From a virus: a DNA stretch of 55,418 bases. Position numbers and translations under genes: made by a program. The notes beneath the pieces are model-generated. The model made no database searches and was not told the origin of the DNA. It was given only the letters and a program-made list of their open reading frames with translations. Position 1 is the stretch's first letter. The number at the start of each line of letters is the position of its first letter. Location: IMG/VR virus record IMGVR_UViG_3300013109_000037, positions 1 to 55,418 of that record; one strand, written 5' to 3'. Positions 16,622 to 25,659 of this stretch are shown piece by piece.

Positions 16622-16663
16622 GGACTAAGAAATGAGAAAAGTAATAAAAAAAGGAGTAAAAAA

Positions 16664-16888
16664 ATGAGTCACCCCGCTAATGACATAATTGCAGACAACA
16701 TTATAATGGATGTTGCAGATATGAAAGACATGGATGTAATCAAAGCACTTAATCCTGCAAACCTAACAAAAGTTTCCAAATTCACAGGAGACAAAGTCCA
16801 CGGTGCAAACATAATAGATTTTGCAAAAACAGTTTTAATGGACCAAATGTTCGATGATTGGATCAACATTCCTGGTCCTCACGGATAA
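16664..16888 (+). CDS. Small protein of unknown function
   Basis: A 74-residue acidic protein (MSHPANDIIADNIIMDVADM) with no membrane segment or known motif. A strong ribosome-binding site (aaggag) and its own promoter at 16592 indicate early expression. It heads a three-gene run to 17419, typical of small host-takeover or regulatory proteins, though nothing identifies its target. Confidence 0.7.
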   Translation: MSHPANDIIADNIIMDVADMKDMDVIKALNPANLTKVSKFTGDKVHGANIIDFAKTVLMDQMFDDWINIPGPHG

Positions 16889-16904
16889 AATTTATAGGAG
16901 TAAT

Positions 16905-17210
16905 ATGAAATACAATCCAATTTTAAAAGTACCTGCTGAGAAAGAAGGTATCTTTAACAAACAAAAAATTCTAGACTTTATGGAAGGTCTAGGTTATCAA
17001 TTGCAACCTGTCAAAGGTTCATTTAACAAATACTGGATTACCGGTAAAATCGAAGATGGTGAACTTCTAGATTTTATAAGTGGTGCCAAGTATTACAAAT
17101 TAATTATTAACGATAAAGATTTTGGTATCGCAAGTGCTGGTGATTATAACGCCTGGCAATTCGCTGCTGATATCAGAACAGTAATCAAAAACAAAGGAGC
17201 GAAAGCATGA
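16905..17210 (+). CDS. Small soluble protein of unknown function
   Basis: A 101-residue protein with the start at the ATG preceded by ataggag; an upstream in-frame ATG at 16854 lies inside the previous gene. The alternating hydrophobic pattern (YWITGKIEDGELLDFISGAKYYKLIINDKDFGIASAG) suggests a small mixed alpha/beta fold. It overlaps the next gene by 4 bases. Function unknown. Confidence 0.7.
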   Translation: MKYNPILKVPAEKEGIFNKQKILDFMEGLGYQLQPVKGSFNKYWITGKIEDGELLDFISGAKYYKLIINDKDFGIASAGDYNAWQFAADIRTVIKNKGAKA

Positions 17211-17419
17211 GTGAAGTAACCAATAATACACTAATGGAACAAGTAGTGAAAAATTTCGATAAAGTTATTGAAATAAATGATATATTAGGTTCAACGATTG
17301 AAGACTTAAAATCAAAAGTCGATTCTTTAGAAAGTCAATTGAGTTCAATTGAATCAGAGATACAATCTGCTAATAGTAATATTTCAGATGTTCAATCATC
17401 AGTAGATAACCTAGGATAA
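17207..17419 (+). CDS. Coiled-coil protein of unknown function
   Basis: A 70-residue protein that is almost wholly heptad-like (IEDLKSKVDSLESQLSSIES), predicting one long coiled coil and oligomerisation. It overlaps the upstream gene by 4 bases and ends 2 nt before the next promoter. Function unknown. Confidence 0.7.
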   Translation: MSEVTNNTLMEQVVKNFDKVIEINDILGSTIEDLKSKVDSLESQLSSIESEIQSANSNISDVQSSVDNLG

Positions 17420-17421
17420 AT

Positions 17422-17451
17422 TTGACAATGGGTACACTTTTTTAGTACCAT
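17422..17451 (+). promoter_or_regulatory. sigma70-like promoter, TTGACA-N18-TACCAT family
   Basis: TTGACA (17422-17427), 18 nt, TACCAT (17446-17451). The spacer carries a perfect inverted repeat GGTAC...GTACC (17431-17449), and TGGACACATGATGAA follows, the same as at 22231. Confidence 0.7.
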
Positions 17452-17479
17452 GGACACATGATGAATTATAGGAGTAAAT

Positions 17480-17701
17480 ATGTTTGAAGTAGAAGGAATT
17501 CCAGAAAAACACACAGTCAATGGTGGTCTTTATGATAGAGGCACTTGCGACTCTTATTATAGACGAGGTATAAATCCTCATTACTATCCTCACGGAACAT
17601 ACAAATGTAAAAGAGTGACCGATTTAACCCCATATCAAATAAAAATTTATATGAAAGGTTATAACGATAACGAAAAAGAAGGGTTTTACAAAGAATGGTA
17701 G
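17480..17701 (+). CDS. Small conserved-type phage protein (GLYDRGxxDSYYRR family look)
   Basis: A 73-residue protein rich in Tyr and Gly with a striking motif, GLYDRGTCDSYYRR, then PHYYPHGTYK and TPYQIKIYMKGYNDNEKEG. I recall this pattern from small proteins in many phages and bacteria, without a known function; the 'GY' end with charged neighbours vaguely resembles ribosome-modulation-factor-like proteins, which I would not claim. A clear ribosome-binding site (aggag) and own promoter precede it. It overlaps the next gene by 7 bases. Confidence 0.75.
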   Translation: MFEVEGIPEKHTVNGGLYDRGTCDSYYRRGINPHYYPHGTYKCKRVTDLTPYQIKIYMKGYNDNEKEGFYKEW

Positions 17702-20160
17702 ACGAAAGATTAAGAACGCAGAAAGATAACCTCGCTAGACTTATGGCTACTGAGGACTTGACGATAGTTCATAAAGCAATACCCACCGCATATTTTGATG
17801 TGAAGAATAGGGTACTTGCTTGTCCTGTTTTCAAAGACGATATATCACCAGAACTTTATGACTTGTTTATGGGTCATGAAGTGGGTCATGCGTTGAATAC
17901 TCCATATGAAGGGCTTCACTCCACTATTATGGAGAATAAAACTCTTAAAGGGTATCTCAATGTTATAGAAGATGTCCGAATTGAGAAGGCAATCAAAGAG
18001 AAGTATCAAGGGTTAAGGGGTTCATTCTTCAAGGCATATAATGAATTAATGGACAAAGACTTCTTTGGTATTAAAGAGAGAGATTTACAAACACTTTCTA
18101 TGATTGATAAAATCAATCTAATTACAAAGTGTGGTTCTAGAGTAGACATCATTCACGATACAGTTTTAATTCAGTTCTTAAAAAAGGCAGATGCATGTAA
18201 AACATGGGAAGATGTTGTTGAAGTTGCTACAGAGATTTATGAGTGGTCAAAAGAAAATGAGACCAGAGACGAGAATGACGAACAAATTACATTTATAGTG
18301 CCTGATGAAATGCTAGAAAATGGCGATGAAGAAGGCGAAGAAGAAAACTCAGAAGAAACTTCTAAGTGGGAAACCGAAGATGAAGAAACGGAAGATCCAG
18401 ATGGAGACAATACTGATTCTTATGGTTCACCTATCAATCCAGATAAAGAAGAGGAAGAAGAGAAAGTACCAGAACCTGGTACAGAACCTGGCGAAGACCT
18501 TGAAGAAGAAATTAAAGTCACTGGTAAAGAAGGTGGAAACTTCACAGGTAGATATGATGAACCTGAGGGTGCAAGAGAATCACTTACTGAATACAATGCA
18601 CATAATAATGAAGAAGAATTTATAGATGAAAATGCTTGTATCAGAACAACTGTTCCAATAAGAGAAAGATTTGAAAATAAAAAAGTTGATAATGTTCTTT
18701 ATGATTACAAAACAGTTCTTGAAGATTGGAGAGAATTCTTCTCGGGCAAAGACCTTGATGAAAGATTAGAAGAATTGATGGCAAATCATAAAGATAAGAA
18801 ATCACAAGCTTGGCGTTCTGAATATAACGATAGAAAAAAAGATAATAGATTATATTGGAAAGTTCTTGCTGAACATTACAAGAAACATATTCAAGATAAG
18901 AACAAAAAGATTGTCGCTCACATGGCAAAAGAATTTGAAATGAGACAAACCGCACAAAGAAGTGCAAAAGCTTTCACAGGAAAAAGTGGTGAACTCGATA
19001 TGAATAGACTTGCTAAGTATCAAATAGTTGATGATATTTTCAAGAGAGTCACTTACATACCTGATGGTAAGAATCATGGTTTGAATGTTTTAGTTGACTG
19101 GTCTGGTTCTATCAGTAGAGAAGTTTCAGACTTACTTGAACAATCTCTTGTTCTTGCTGAGTTTTGCAGAAAAGTTCAAATACCTTTCAGAGTGTATTTG
19201 TTCTCAGATGCAATTAGAAGAAAAGATGGTGATCCTTATCGTTCAAGTGGCAAAGGCAAATTAGTTGAAATACTTTCTAACGAACAATCTCACAGAGAAT
19301 ATAACGAAATGTTTGTGAACCTTAGTTCAATACTAGTTAGTAAATTGCACCAAGACATCACATACAGTTGGAGACAAAAAGAGAGACCTTTGATTGAAGA
19401 ATACGATAGAATTTTTAATGGAGTTCAAACTTGGGATCCTGAGGCATATTATAATGAGAAACAAGAAAAACACCAACATTATGAAATGTATCCTGACCAT
19501 TACAGATTGGGAGGAACACCTCTTGACCACTGTTTAGTTGCAATGAGAAAATTCTTACCAGAGTTTAACCACGCATACGGAGTTGAAAAATCTATCTTAA
19601 CGATTATCACTGATGGTTACAGTCACAGTTCTAGATTCTTCTCAGATAGTTCTGAGGAAAGGTCTGATGAAAAAGCACAAGTAGGTGAAGATTCTTATGC
19701 AAGATGGAACAAGAAGAGATATTTCTTAGACCCATACATCAATAAGAGTTTCCTTTACGAAGATAATTCAACTATCGGTGACAGTAGGTTCGATGCGACT
19801 CAAAATCTTTTAGAGTGGTTATCAGAAACTTGCAATGTGACCGTGACAGGATACTTTGTGTTCTCTAAGAAACACGATTTTAGAAATACTGCATATGCAA
19901 TAATGGGCAACAAGGCTTATCACTCAACAGATGAACTTTGGAAAGAAACCAGAAAACAAGGGTATGTAGTTGAATGTAAAGGGTACAACAAATTGTTCTT
20001 AACTTATGCATCTAAACTTGCCACGGCAGGCGATGATGAACTTGATGAAGAGTACATTGGTGCAAACAAGAATAGAGTAATGGCGGCCTTCAAAAGAAAT
20101 CAAAAAGGTAAAACAACCTCAAGATTTTTAGTTAATGAATTTATAAAGGAGATTGCATAA
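17695..20160 (+). CDS. CobT-like protein: metalloprotease-like N-terminus plus von Willebrand A domain
   Basis: An 821-residue protein with three parts. The N-terminal region has an HExxH-type motif (GHEVGHALNTP, residues 60-70) typical of zincin peptidases. A strongly acidic linker spans about residues 195-300. The C-terminal half carries a MIDAS motif (DWSGSIS, a D-x-S-x-S site) and TDGYSH, as in the von Willebrand A domain of CobT. CobT works with the AAA+ ATPase CobS in aerobic cobalt chelation; a CobS-like ATPase is encoded nearby at 22296. Whether the phage pair inserts cobalt or is a general AAA+/vWA (MoxR-type) chaperone-protease system cannot be decided from sequence. Confidence 0.82.
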   Translation: MVDERLRTQKDNLARLMATEDLTIVHKAIPTAYFDVKNRVLACPVFKDDISPELYDLFMGHEVGHALNTPYEGLHSTIMENKTLKGYLNVIEDVRIEKAIKEKYQGLRGSFFKAYNELMDKDFFGIKERDLQTLSMIDKINLITKCGSRVDIIHDTVLIQFLKKADACKTWEDVVEVATEIYEWSKENETRDENDEQITFIVPDEMLENGDEEGEEENSEETSKWETEDEETEDPDGDNTDSYGSPINPDKEEEEEKVPEPGTEPGEDLEEEIKVTGKEGGNFTGRYDEPEGARESLTEYNAHNNEEEFIDENACIRTTVPIRERFENKKVDNVLYDYKTVLEDWREFFSGKDLDERLEELMANHKDKKSQAWRSEYNDRKKDNRLYWKVLAEHYKKHIQDKNKKIVAHMAKEFEMRQTAQRSAKAFTGKSGELDMNRLAKYQIVDDIFKRVTYIPDGKNHGLNVLVDWSGSISREVSDLLEQSLVLAEFCRKVQIPFRVYLFSDAIRRKDGDPYRSSGKGKLVEILSNEQSHREYNEMFVNLSSILVSKLHQDITYSWRQKERPLIEEYDRIFNGVQTWDPEAYYNEKQEKHQHYEMYPDHYRLGGTPLDHCLVAMRKFLPEFNHAYGVEKSILTIITDGYSHSSRFFSDSSEERSDEKAQVGEDSYARWNKKRYFLDPYINKSFLYEDNSTIGDSRFDATQNLLEWLSETCNVTVTGYFVFSKKHDFRNTAYAIMGNKAYHSTDELWKETRKQGYVVECKGYNKLFLTYASKLATAGDDELDEEYIGANKNRVMAAFKRNQKGKTTSRFLVNEFIKEIA

Positions 20161-20405
20161 TGGCAATAAAAATGGAAATAATTGAATCTGTCAATTACGA
20201 CAAGTTTCAAGAAGCAATAGTTAGTGTTGGTGTAGGACCATGCGTTAAGTTTAATTGCCCTAGGCAAGCTTTGTGTGCTGAAGAAGAGGTTGAATGTAAG
20301 GCATTTAGATTTTGGGTTAACAATGATTCTTATACCACCAAGAGAAAGGGTAAGAAGACTTCTATCGCAATTGATATGGAGAGATTACTTAAGGACATAG
20401 AATGA
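20160..20405 (+). CDS. Cys-rich small protein of unknown function
   Basis: An 81-residue protein whose ATG overlaps the CobT-like stop (TAATG). Four Cys in CVKFNCPRQALCAEEEVECK could bind a metal, in keeping with the chelatase-like neighbours, but no family is recognised. It overlaps the next gene by 4 bases, so it is part of the same operon. Confidence 0.7.
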   Translation: MAIKMEIIESVNYDKFQEAIVSVGVGPCVKFNCPRQALCAEEEVECKAFRFWVNNDSYTTKRKGKKTSIAIDMERLLKDIE

Positions 20406-21928
20406 AACAAAGAGAAAAAATATTATCTGAATTGAAACAGTTTGTGGGTTGTGAATATCCAGAATTCATAGAGGCATTAAACAGTAAAGAGTATGGTAAA
20501 CAATCTTATACATTTCTAATGCCTGCTGAATTGTTGAGACCTAGTCCTGCAAATAGAAAAATGTATCCAGAGTTTGAACTCTTCGAAAAGAATCCACACG
20601 ATGAAGACCCTAATGTTCGAAAGTTATATGATTTAGGTTATGGTGTAGAGGGGTTATTAGAAAACTCAAAGATTGATTATGATGGTGTAGGTAATACAGA
20701 AGCAGTTGCAATAGATGGTTATTGTTTCATAAGAAATGGTGATTGTAGAGTTTTCATGACTACTAAGACTGGTCTTGAACTTGTAAGAGTTTATATTTGT
20801 CCAGAAGACATATGGTTTGACCCAAATAGAAGTGAGTTTGACGATGCACAGATATTATCATCACAAAACGGAAGAAACTTATTAGTAAGAAATATGAAGA
20901 GTTGGTTGACCAACTGTCAAGAGTTTAACGCCATGAGAAAAATGTTGGCAGAAGATAGAAAGGTTGACTTAACAGGAAACTATAAAGAAACAAAAAACTA
21001 TTCTTTTTGTGCTAAAGAGAGAAAAAACTTTGCCAAAGATAGAGATATAAGTAATACACATTTATTGAAAGGGCTTCAATTGATTGACTTTGTGGGTGAT
21101 AAAGAAGCAAGAAAATGGTTCAAGATTATTGATGTAGATAAGAAGTTCAATGGTAAAAGTTGCACAACTCCTGCAAAGGCATTAGAGTTTGCTATAGATG
21201 AAAATTATGCAGAATGTATTACAGATGCGAAACACTTTTGGAAGTTATTCAAAAAATCTAAGAAGATGCAAAAGAGATTCGTAAAGTTATTTAAAGATTT
21301 TCTAGAACAAAAATTTGGTGCAGTCGCAGTTGTTCCAGGTGAGGGTAAAGTAAAAATTGTATTCAGTAAGATTGCAGGCGAAAGTCAAAGTGCAATATCA
21401 AGTGGTTGTTCGCATAGTGCTATGTCTGCTATGACTCTTGTTATGAGAGAATATGGATATGATGCATACTCAGAAGGTAAAGAAAATGATAGTGTATTCG
21501 ATGTTGAAGTTAGAGGTTTAATTGATGGCGAAAGATACAAAACTTCAAAAGAGGGATATCACATTCCAGTTATTGAAGTTAAAGTGACATTGATAAATGA
21601 AGACCAAGGTTCTATGAATGGGTGGGCAGGCGGTGATGGTTCAGGTACCGCTAAAACGGCATCAACAATGGACTTCTTACTGATTGGTAGAAATGAAGAC
21701 TGTAGTAAGATGTGGATTACAATAACAGATATTAATGGTGGCAGAGCAGATGCACCTAACGATTGGAAAAGTAATGGTTCAAAAGGTAAAGATGGTCCTG
21801 CTTCTTCTAAGAAAATCACTGCAAACACTTGGCATAATCACCACAAGGATGTTGGTGACTTTTGCACTATACTAGGTTCAACAAATGATGATAGTGGCAA
21901 AGTGACACTAGTTCCGGAGAAATTATGA
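20402..21928 (+). CDS. Large protein of unknown function with ParB-like N-terminal pattern
   Basis: A 508-residue protein between the CobT-like and CobS-like genes. The first 150 residues hold an LRPSPANRKMYPE segment and later GYCFIRNGDCRVFMTTKTGL then VRVYI, which recalls the 'pNp.R' and 'G.R+..A....G' landmarks of ParB/sulfiredoxin-fold domains; this is a weak resemblance. The middle is helical and Lys-rich. The last 170 residues are Gly/Ser-rich and look like a beta-rich domain (VIEVKVTLINEDQGSMNG). No catalytic motif is certain. It overlaps neighbours by 4 bases on both sides, so it likely acts with the CobS/CobT-like pair. Confidence 0.72.
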   Translation: MKQREKILSELKQFVGCEYPEFIEALNSKEYGKQSYTFLMPAELLRPSPANRKMYPEFELFEKNPHDEDPNVRKLYDLGYGVEGLLENSKIDYDGVGNTEAVAIDGYCFIRNGDCRVFMTTKTGLELVRVYICPEDIWFDPNRSEFDDAQILSSQNGRNLLVRNMKSWLTNCQEFNAMRKMLAEDRKVDLTGNYKETKNYSFCAKERKNFAKDRDISNTHLLKGLQLIDFVGDKEARKWFKIIDVDKKFNGKSCTTPAKALEFAIDENYAECITDAKHFWKLFKKSKKMQKRFVKLFKDFLEQKFGAVAVVPGEGKVKIVFSKIAGESQSAISSGCSHSAMSAMTLVMREYGYDAYSEGKENDSVFDVEVRGLIDGERYKTSKEGYHIPVIEVKVTLINEDQGSMNGWAGGDGSGTAKTASTMDFLLIGRNEDCSKMWITITDINGGRADAPNDWKSNGSKGKDGPASSKKITANTWHNHHKDVGDFCTILGSTNDDSGKVTLVPEKL

Positions 21929-22221
21929 AACAATTAGAATTAAATTTACCAAAGATACCTAGAGGTCAGATAGACCAACAAGAATATGCAAGGGTATTAG
22001 ACCAAGAAGGAAACTTCAAAGAGTATGTTCATGGAACATATGCTGAAGTGGAAGATTACTGTCAAAGGAAAGGGTGTTGGGTTGATAGATATCTAGACCA
22101 TGTAGACCCTATGACAGTTCAGAAAGGATTTAGATATATTGGTAGTGGTCATAACCCTGCTAGTATATCGATGCCATTTGATTATGTAAACGGAGTACCA
22201 GATGTTAAAGACAAATGGTAA
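21925..22221 (+). CDS. Small protein of unknown function
   Basis: A 98-residue soluble protein (MKQLELNLPKIPRGQIDQQEY) with two Cys and a C-terminal Gly/Asn-rich stretch (GFRYIGSGHNP). It overlaps the previous gene by 4 bases and ends 9 nt before the next promoter. No family recognised. Confidence 0.65.
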   Translation: MKQLELNLPKIPRGQIDQQEYARVLDQEGNFKEYVHGTYAEVEDYCQRKGCWVDRYLDHVDPMTVQKGFRYIGSGHNPASISMPFDYVNGVPDVKDKW

Positions 22222-22230
22222 TAATAATGG

Positions 22231-22260
22231 TTGACAGTAGGTACACTTTTTTAGTACCAT
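22231..22260 (+). promoter_or_regulatory. sigma70-like promoter of the CobS-like gene
   Basis: TTGACA-N18-TACCAT with the perfect inverted repeat GGTAC...GTACC (22240-22258) and TGGACACATGATGAAAAA downstream. This is the same promoter type as at 17422, suggesting the CobS-like and CobT-like operons are switched on together. Confidence 0.7.
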
Positions 22261-22295
22261 GGACACATGATGAAAAATATTAACAAGGAGACTAT

Positions 22296-23549
22296 ATGAG
22301 TAAATGGACATATGACCCAACCGAGTCAATCGACATAGGTGGTCAAAACTTCCACCTGACGCCTGATAGAAAAGAATTTATCACGGCATTGAAAACGAAA
22401 TATCCTAATCAATTACAGTTCACTAAAGAACAATTTGATGCATTGGGACATTTCCCTTACTGGTTGAAATCAAACAGATACAATTTTAAAGATGGTGCTG
22501 TTTTCAATCTTCAACCGATTCTTGCAGTTGATGAACATGGCACAACTGTTGCAGTTAATAAACCTGCACCGTTAAAAGTTGCGACTGTTCCTGCACCGCA
22601 AGTTTCAAATATGCCTGCCGCCGCTGCTACTGAGGCAGTCAATCTAATTGACGACAAAGTCAAAATCATTCCTGAGAAGATGTCAAACTATGTTCAGTTT
22701 GGACACCATAAAGATGTTAAAAACATCATTAAATCTAAAATCTTCTTTCCAGTTTTCGTGACTGGTCTTTCAGGAAATGGTAAAACTTTGATGATTGAAC
22801 AAGTTTGTGCTCAATTGAAAAGGGAACTTTTCAGAGTGAACATTACCATCGAAACTGATGAAGATGATTTAATGGGTGGACACACTCTACAAAATGGTAA
22901 CATTATCTTTAGAGAAGGTCCTGTTATCAAGGCAATGAGAAAAGGCGCTGTCTTACTTCTTGATGAAGTTGACTTAGGGTCTAATAAACTCATGTGTTTA
23001 CAATCAGTTCTTGAAGGGAAAGGATACTTAATCAAGAAAACTGGTGAGTGGGTGACACCAACACCTGGGTTCACAGTTCTTGCAACTGCAAACACTAAAG
23101 GGCAAGGTTCAGAAGATGGCAAGTTCATAGGGACTCAAATTATGAATGAAGCGATGCTTGAAAGGTTTGCGATTACAATGCAACAAGAATATCCTCCAGT
23201 GACTACTGAGAGAAACATTCTTAAAAAAGAAATGGCATTGAGTGGCGAAGTTGATGAAGAGTTCTGCAAAAAACTAGTTGATTGGGCAGACATAATCAGA
23301 AAAACTTACTACGAAGGTGCGATAGATGATGTGATAACAACTCGAAGACTTGTTCACATTGTAAACGCTTTCAGAATGTTTAACGATAAACTCAAATCAA
23401 TAACAATGTGTATCTCTAGATTCGATGAAGAAACTAGGGCCGCAGTTCTTGACCTCTACACCAAAGTTGATGAAGGAGTTAATCCTTACGAAGAAGTTGT
23501 TGAGGAAGTCAAACCTGAGGATACTGTAATCGAAGATGATTATATCTAA
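22296..23549 (+). CDS. CobS-like AAA+ ATPase (MoxR/CobS group)
   Basis: A 417-residue ATPase. The N-terminal about 120 residues are a phage-specific region; Walker A is GLSGNGKT (residues 157-164), Walker B is VLLLDEVDLGS, and sensor 1 is VLATANTKGQGSEDG. This layout matches the CobS-like proteins annotated as auxiliary genes in marine T4-like phages. CobS energises CobT-CobN cobalt insertion; no CobN is present in the window, so the true target may be a host chelatase or an unrelated substrate. A strong ribosome-binding site (aaggag) precedes the ATG. Confidence 0.88.
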   Translation: MSKWTYDPTESIDIGGQNFHLTPDRKEFITALKTKYPNQLQFTKEQFDALGHFPYWLKSNRYNFKDGAVFNLQPILAVDEHGTTVAVNKPAPLKVATVPAPQVSNMPAAAATEAVNLIDDKVKIIPEKMSNYVQFGHHKDVKNIIKSKIFFPVFVTGLSGNGKTLMIEQVCAQLKRELFRVNITIETDEDDLMGGHTLQNGNIIFREGPVIKAMRKGAVLLLDEVDLGSNKLMCLQSVLEGKGYLIKKTGEWVTPTPGFTVLATANTKGQGSEDGKFIGTQIMNEAMLERFAITMQQEYPPVTTERNILKKEMALSGEVDEEFCKKLVDWADIIRKTYYEGAIDDVITTRRLVHIVNAFRMFNDKLKSITMCISRFDEETRAAVLDLYTKVDEGVNPYEEVVEEVKPEDTVIEDDYI

Positions 23550-23556
23550 AACCCCA

Positions 23557-23585
23557 TTGACGATAGAAAGGTTCAAGAGTATAAT
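23557..23585 (+). promoter_or_regulatory. sigma70-like promoter before the gp45 cluster
   Basis: TTGACG, 17 nt, TATAAT, followed by GGAACAAG and the ATG at 23594. The start would be about 2 nt from the ATG. AAAACCCC lies immediately upstream, as at other promoters here. Confidence 0.7.
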
Positions 23586-23593
23586 GGAACAAG

Positions 23594-23881
23594 ATGAGTA
23601 ATAGTATAGACTACAAATATAACGAAAGAGAACTCTTAAACGAGTTCTCTTCTTATGTAGACAAGACTTATGAAGAACATTACTCAAAAGAAAAATTTCA
23701 GGCCACAGAGTTCATTATGGACGGTGGTCATGGAGAAGGATTTTGTATTGGGAATATTTTGAAATATGCCCAACGATACGGAAAGAAGGACGGTTATAAT
23801 CGTGCCGACCTGTTGAAAGTTATCCATTACGGATTTCTTGCTTTATATAATCACGATACTTATAAGGAGACTGAAAAGTGA
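23594..23881 (+). CDS. DUF3310-like small protein
   Basis: A 95-residue protein. The pattern FCIGNILKYAQRYGKKDGYNRADLLKVIHYGFLAL is that of DUF3310, a helical phage family often seen near nucleotide-metabolism genes (GN..KY..R...K...DL.K). Its function is unknown. It overlaps gp45 by 4 bases, so clamp synthesis is probably coupled to it. Confidence 0.75.
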   Translation: MSNSIDYKYNERELLNEFSSYVDKTYEEHYSKEKFQATEFIMDGGHGEGFCIGNILKYAQRYGKKDGYNRADLLKVIHYGFLALYNHDTYKETEK

Positions 23882-24543
23882 AAATTTCAAGTGAAACTCA
23901 GGCGATATTAAAGAACTTCGCCACAATTAATTCAGGTATTAAAGTTGGTGCAGGTAATCAACTTAGAACAATATCTAATATGAAAAACATACTTGCTGTT
24001 GCAAATGTTCCAGAAACATTTAATCAAGAGTTTAGTATATACAACCTAGTTGAATTTCTAGGTGCAATAAGTCTGACAGATAATCCAGATTTCAATTTCA
24101 ATGAAGCATCATTGACTATTGCTGATGCTGATACATCTTTGACTTATTTCTATGCATCTGAGGGTATGGTAACTACTGTAGACAAAATGATTACAATGCC
24201 TGACTCAGAAATCAATATAGATTTATCATCAACATTATTGTCCGAATTGCAGAAGGCTGCTTCAGTTCTAGGCGTCAATGATTTAAGTATGACTTCTGAT
24301 GGTACAACTATCAAATTGTCAGTTGCTGACAAAAAGAATCCAACTTCAAATACATTCTCAAGAGTTGTAGGAGAGGGCAATGGTTCTAAATTCACAATGA
24401 ACTTCAAGATTGAGAACTTGAAAGTTTTAGATGGCAACTACTCGGTTGCAGTATCTTCTAAAGGTATATCTCATTTCAAAAATAAAGATATAGATTTAGA
24501 GTATTTTATTGCGTTAGAACCTGACAGTTCTTACAACGCCTAA
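23878..24543 (+). CDS. 45: Sliding clamp gp45
   Basis: A 221-residue DNA polymerase processivity clamp (T4 gp45: 228) starting with GTG. The N-terminal MKISSETQAILKNFATINSG and the strand-rich body (FSIYNLVEFLGAISL, then SKFTMNFKIENLKVLDGNY) are typical. It is a trimeric ring that also links gp55 to RNA polymerase for late transcription. It is followed by the clamp loader genes in the T4 order 45-44-62-regA. Confidence 0.95.
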   Translation: MKISSETQAILKNFATINSGIKVGAGNQLRTISNMKNILAVANVPETFNQEFSIYNLVEFLGAISLTDNPDFNFNEASLTIADADTSLTYFYASEGMVTTVDKMITMPDSEINIDLSSTLLSELQKAASVLGVNDLSMTSDGTTIKLSVADKKNPTSNTFSRVVGEGNGSKFTMNFKIENLKVLDGNYSVAVSSKGISHFKNKDIDLEYFIALEPDSSYNA

Positions 24544-24561
24544 CATATATAGGATATATAA

Positions 24562-24669
24562 ATGTGTGAAAAAGCGCCAGTCTCCGCTCTTTTCATGGGA
24601 GTATTAGAATCTCATCATCTTTGGTCTAATGCACAAACGGCAGGTGGGGGTCGTTCTTTTAAGTTATGA
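24562..24669 (+). CDS. Possible 35-residue protein between gp45 and gp44
   Basis: A short ORF (MCEKAPVSALFMGVLESHHL) with a weak ribosome-binding site (agga) whose stop overlaps the gp44 start (ATGA). Filling the gap exactly with a coupling overlap supports it; its length and lack of family do not. Confidence 0.5.
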   Translation: MCEKAPVSALFMGVLESHHLWSNAQTAGGGRSFKL

Positions 24670-25610
24670 GTCAAACAGAATTTTTATATGTAGAGAAATA
24701 TAGACCTCAAACAATTGAGGACACAATTTTACCCAAAGGGGTGAAGAAAAGTTTCTCAGAGTTCGTAGATAATCAAGAAATACCTAATCTATTATTGAAT
24801 GGTCCTGCTGGGACAGGCAAAACAACCATCGCTAAGGCGTTGTGTAATGAGTTAGGAGCTGACTTTATAGTTATCAATGGTAGTGATGAGGGCCGCCTTA
24901 TCGATACTTTACGGACAAAAATCAAAAACTTTGCATCAACAGTTTCACTTTCTGGTGGTCCAAAAGTAGTTATTTTAGATGAAGCAGATTACATATCTGC
25001 TGAATCTGTTCAACCTGCATTAAGAAATTTCATAGAAGAGTTCTCTTCTAATTGTAGGTTTATATTCACATGTAATTATAAGAATCGTATCATTGCACCA
25101 CTTCATAGTAGATGCACTGTTATAGATTTTGCGATACCTAATAATGAGAAACAAACTCTCGCTATGGGTGCATTAGATAGATTAAAGCATATCTGTAAAG
25201 AAGAGAATATAGAATATGACGAAAAGGTTTTAGTAGAACTTATTATGAAGTTCTTTCCAGATTTTAGACGATGTATCAATGAAGTTCAGAGATATGGTGC
25301 AAGTGGTGTAATAGATAGTGGTCTATTAGCGACATTATCCGAAGAAAAACTTACACCTCTAATTGATATGTTGGCAGACAAGAATTGGTCTGGCATGAGA
25401 AAATGGGTAGGTCAGAATTCAGATAATGACTTCAACACCCTATATAGGAAAGTATTCAATACACTTGAACAGCGTCTTGAACCAAGTTCGATACCTGCCG
25501 CTGTATTGTTTATCGCTGACTATCAATACAAGTCTGCATTTGCAATGGACAGTGAGATAAACTTTGTTGCTTGTCTTACTGAAATAATGAGTGAGTGTAA
25601 ATTCAAATGA
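24666..25610 (+). CDS. 44: Clamp loader large subunit gp44
   Basis: A 314-residue AAA+ ATPase (T4 gp44: 319). Visible features: the N-terminal FLYVEKYRPQTIEDTILP of clamp loaders, Walker A GPAGTGKT (residues 46-53), Walker B VILDEADYIS, and sensor 1 and SRC arginine-finger region (FIFTCNYKNRIIAPLHSRC). With gp62 it loads the gp45 ring onto primer ends. Confidence 0.96.
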   Translation: MSQTEFLYVEKYRPQTIEDTILPKGVKKSFSEFVDNQEIPNLLLNGPAGTGKTTIAKALCNELGADFIVINGSDEGRLIDTLRTKIKNFASTVSLSGGPKVVILDEADYISAESVQPALRNFIEEFSSNCRFIFTCNYKNRIIAPLHSRCTVIDFAIPNNEKQTLAMGALDRLKHICKEENIEYDEKVLVELIMKFFPDFRRCINEVQRYGASGVIDSGLLATLSEEKLTPLIDMLADKNWSGMRKWVGQNSDNDFNTLYRKVFNTLEQRLEPSSIPAAVLFIADYQYKSAFAMDSEINFVACLTEIMSECKFK

Positions 25611-25659
25611 GAACACTATGGTTAATCTTTTGGTGTTTTTTCAGTAGAGAGGGAGAAGT

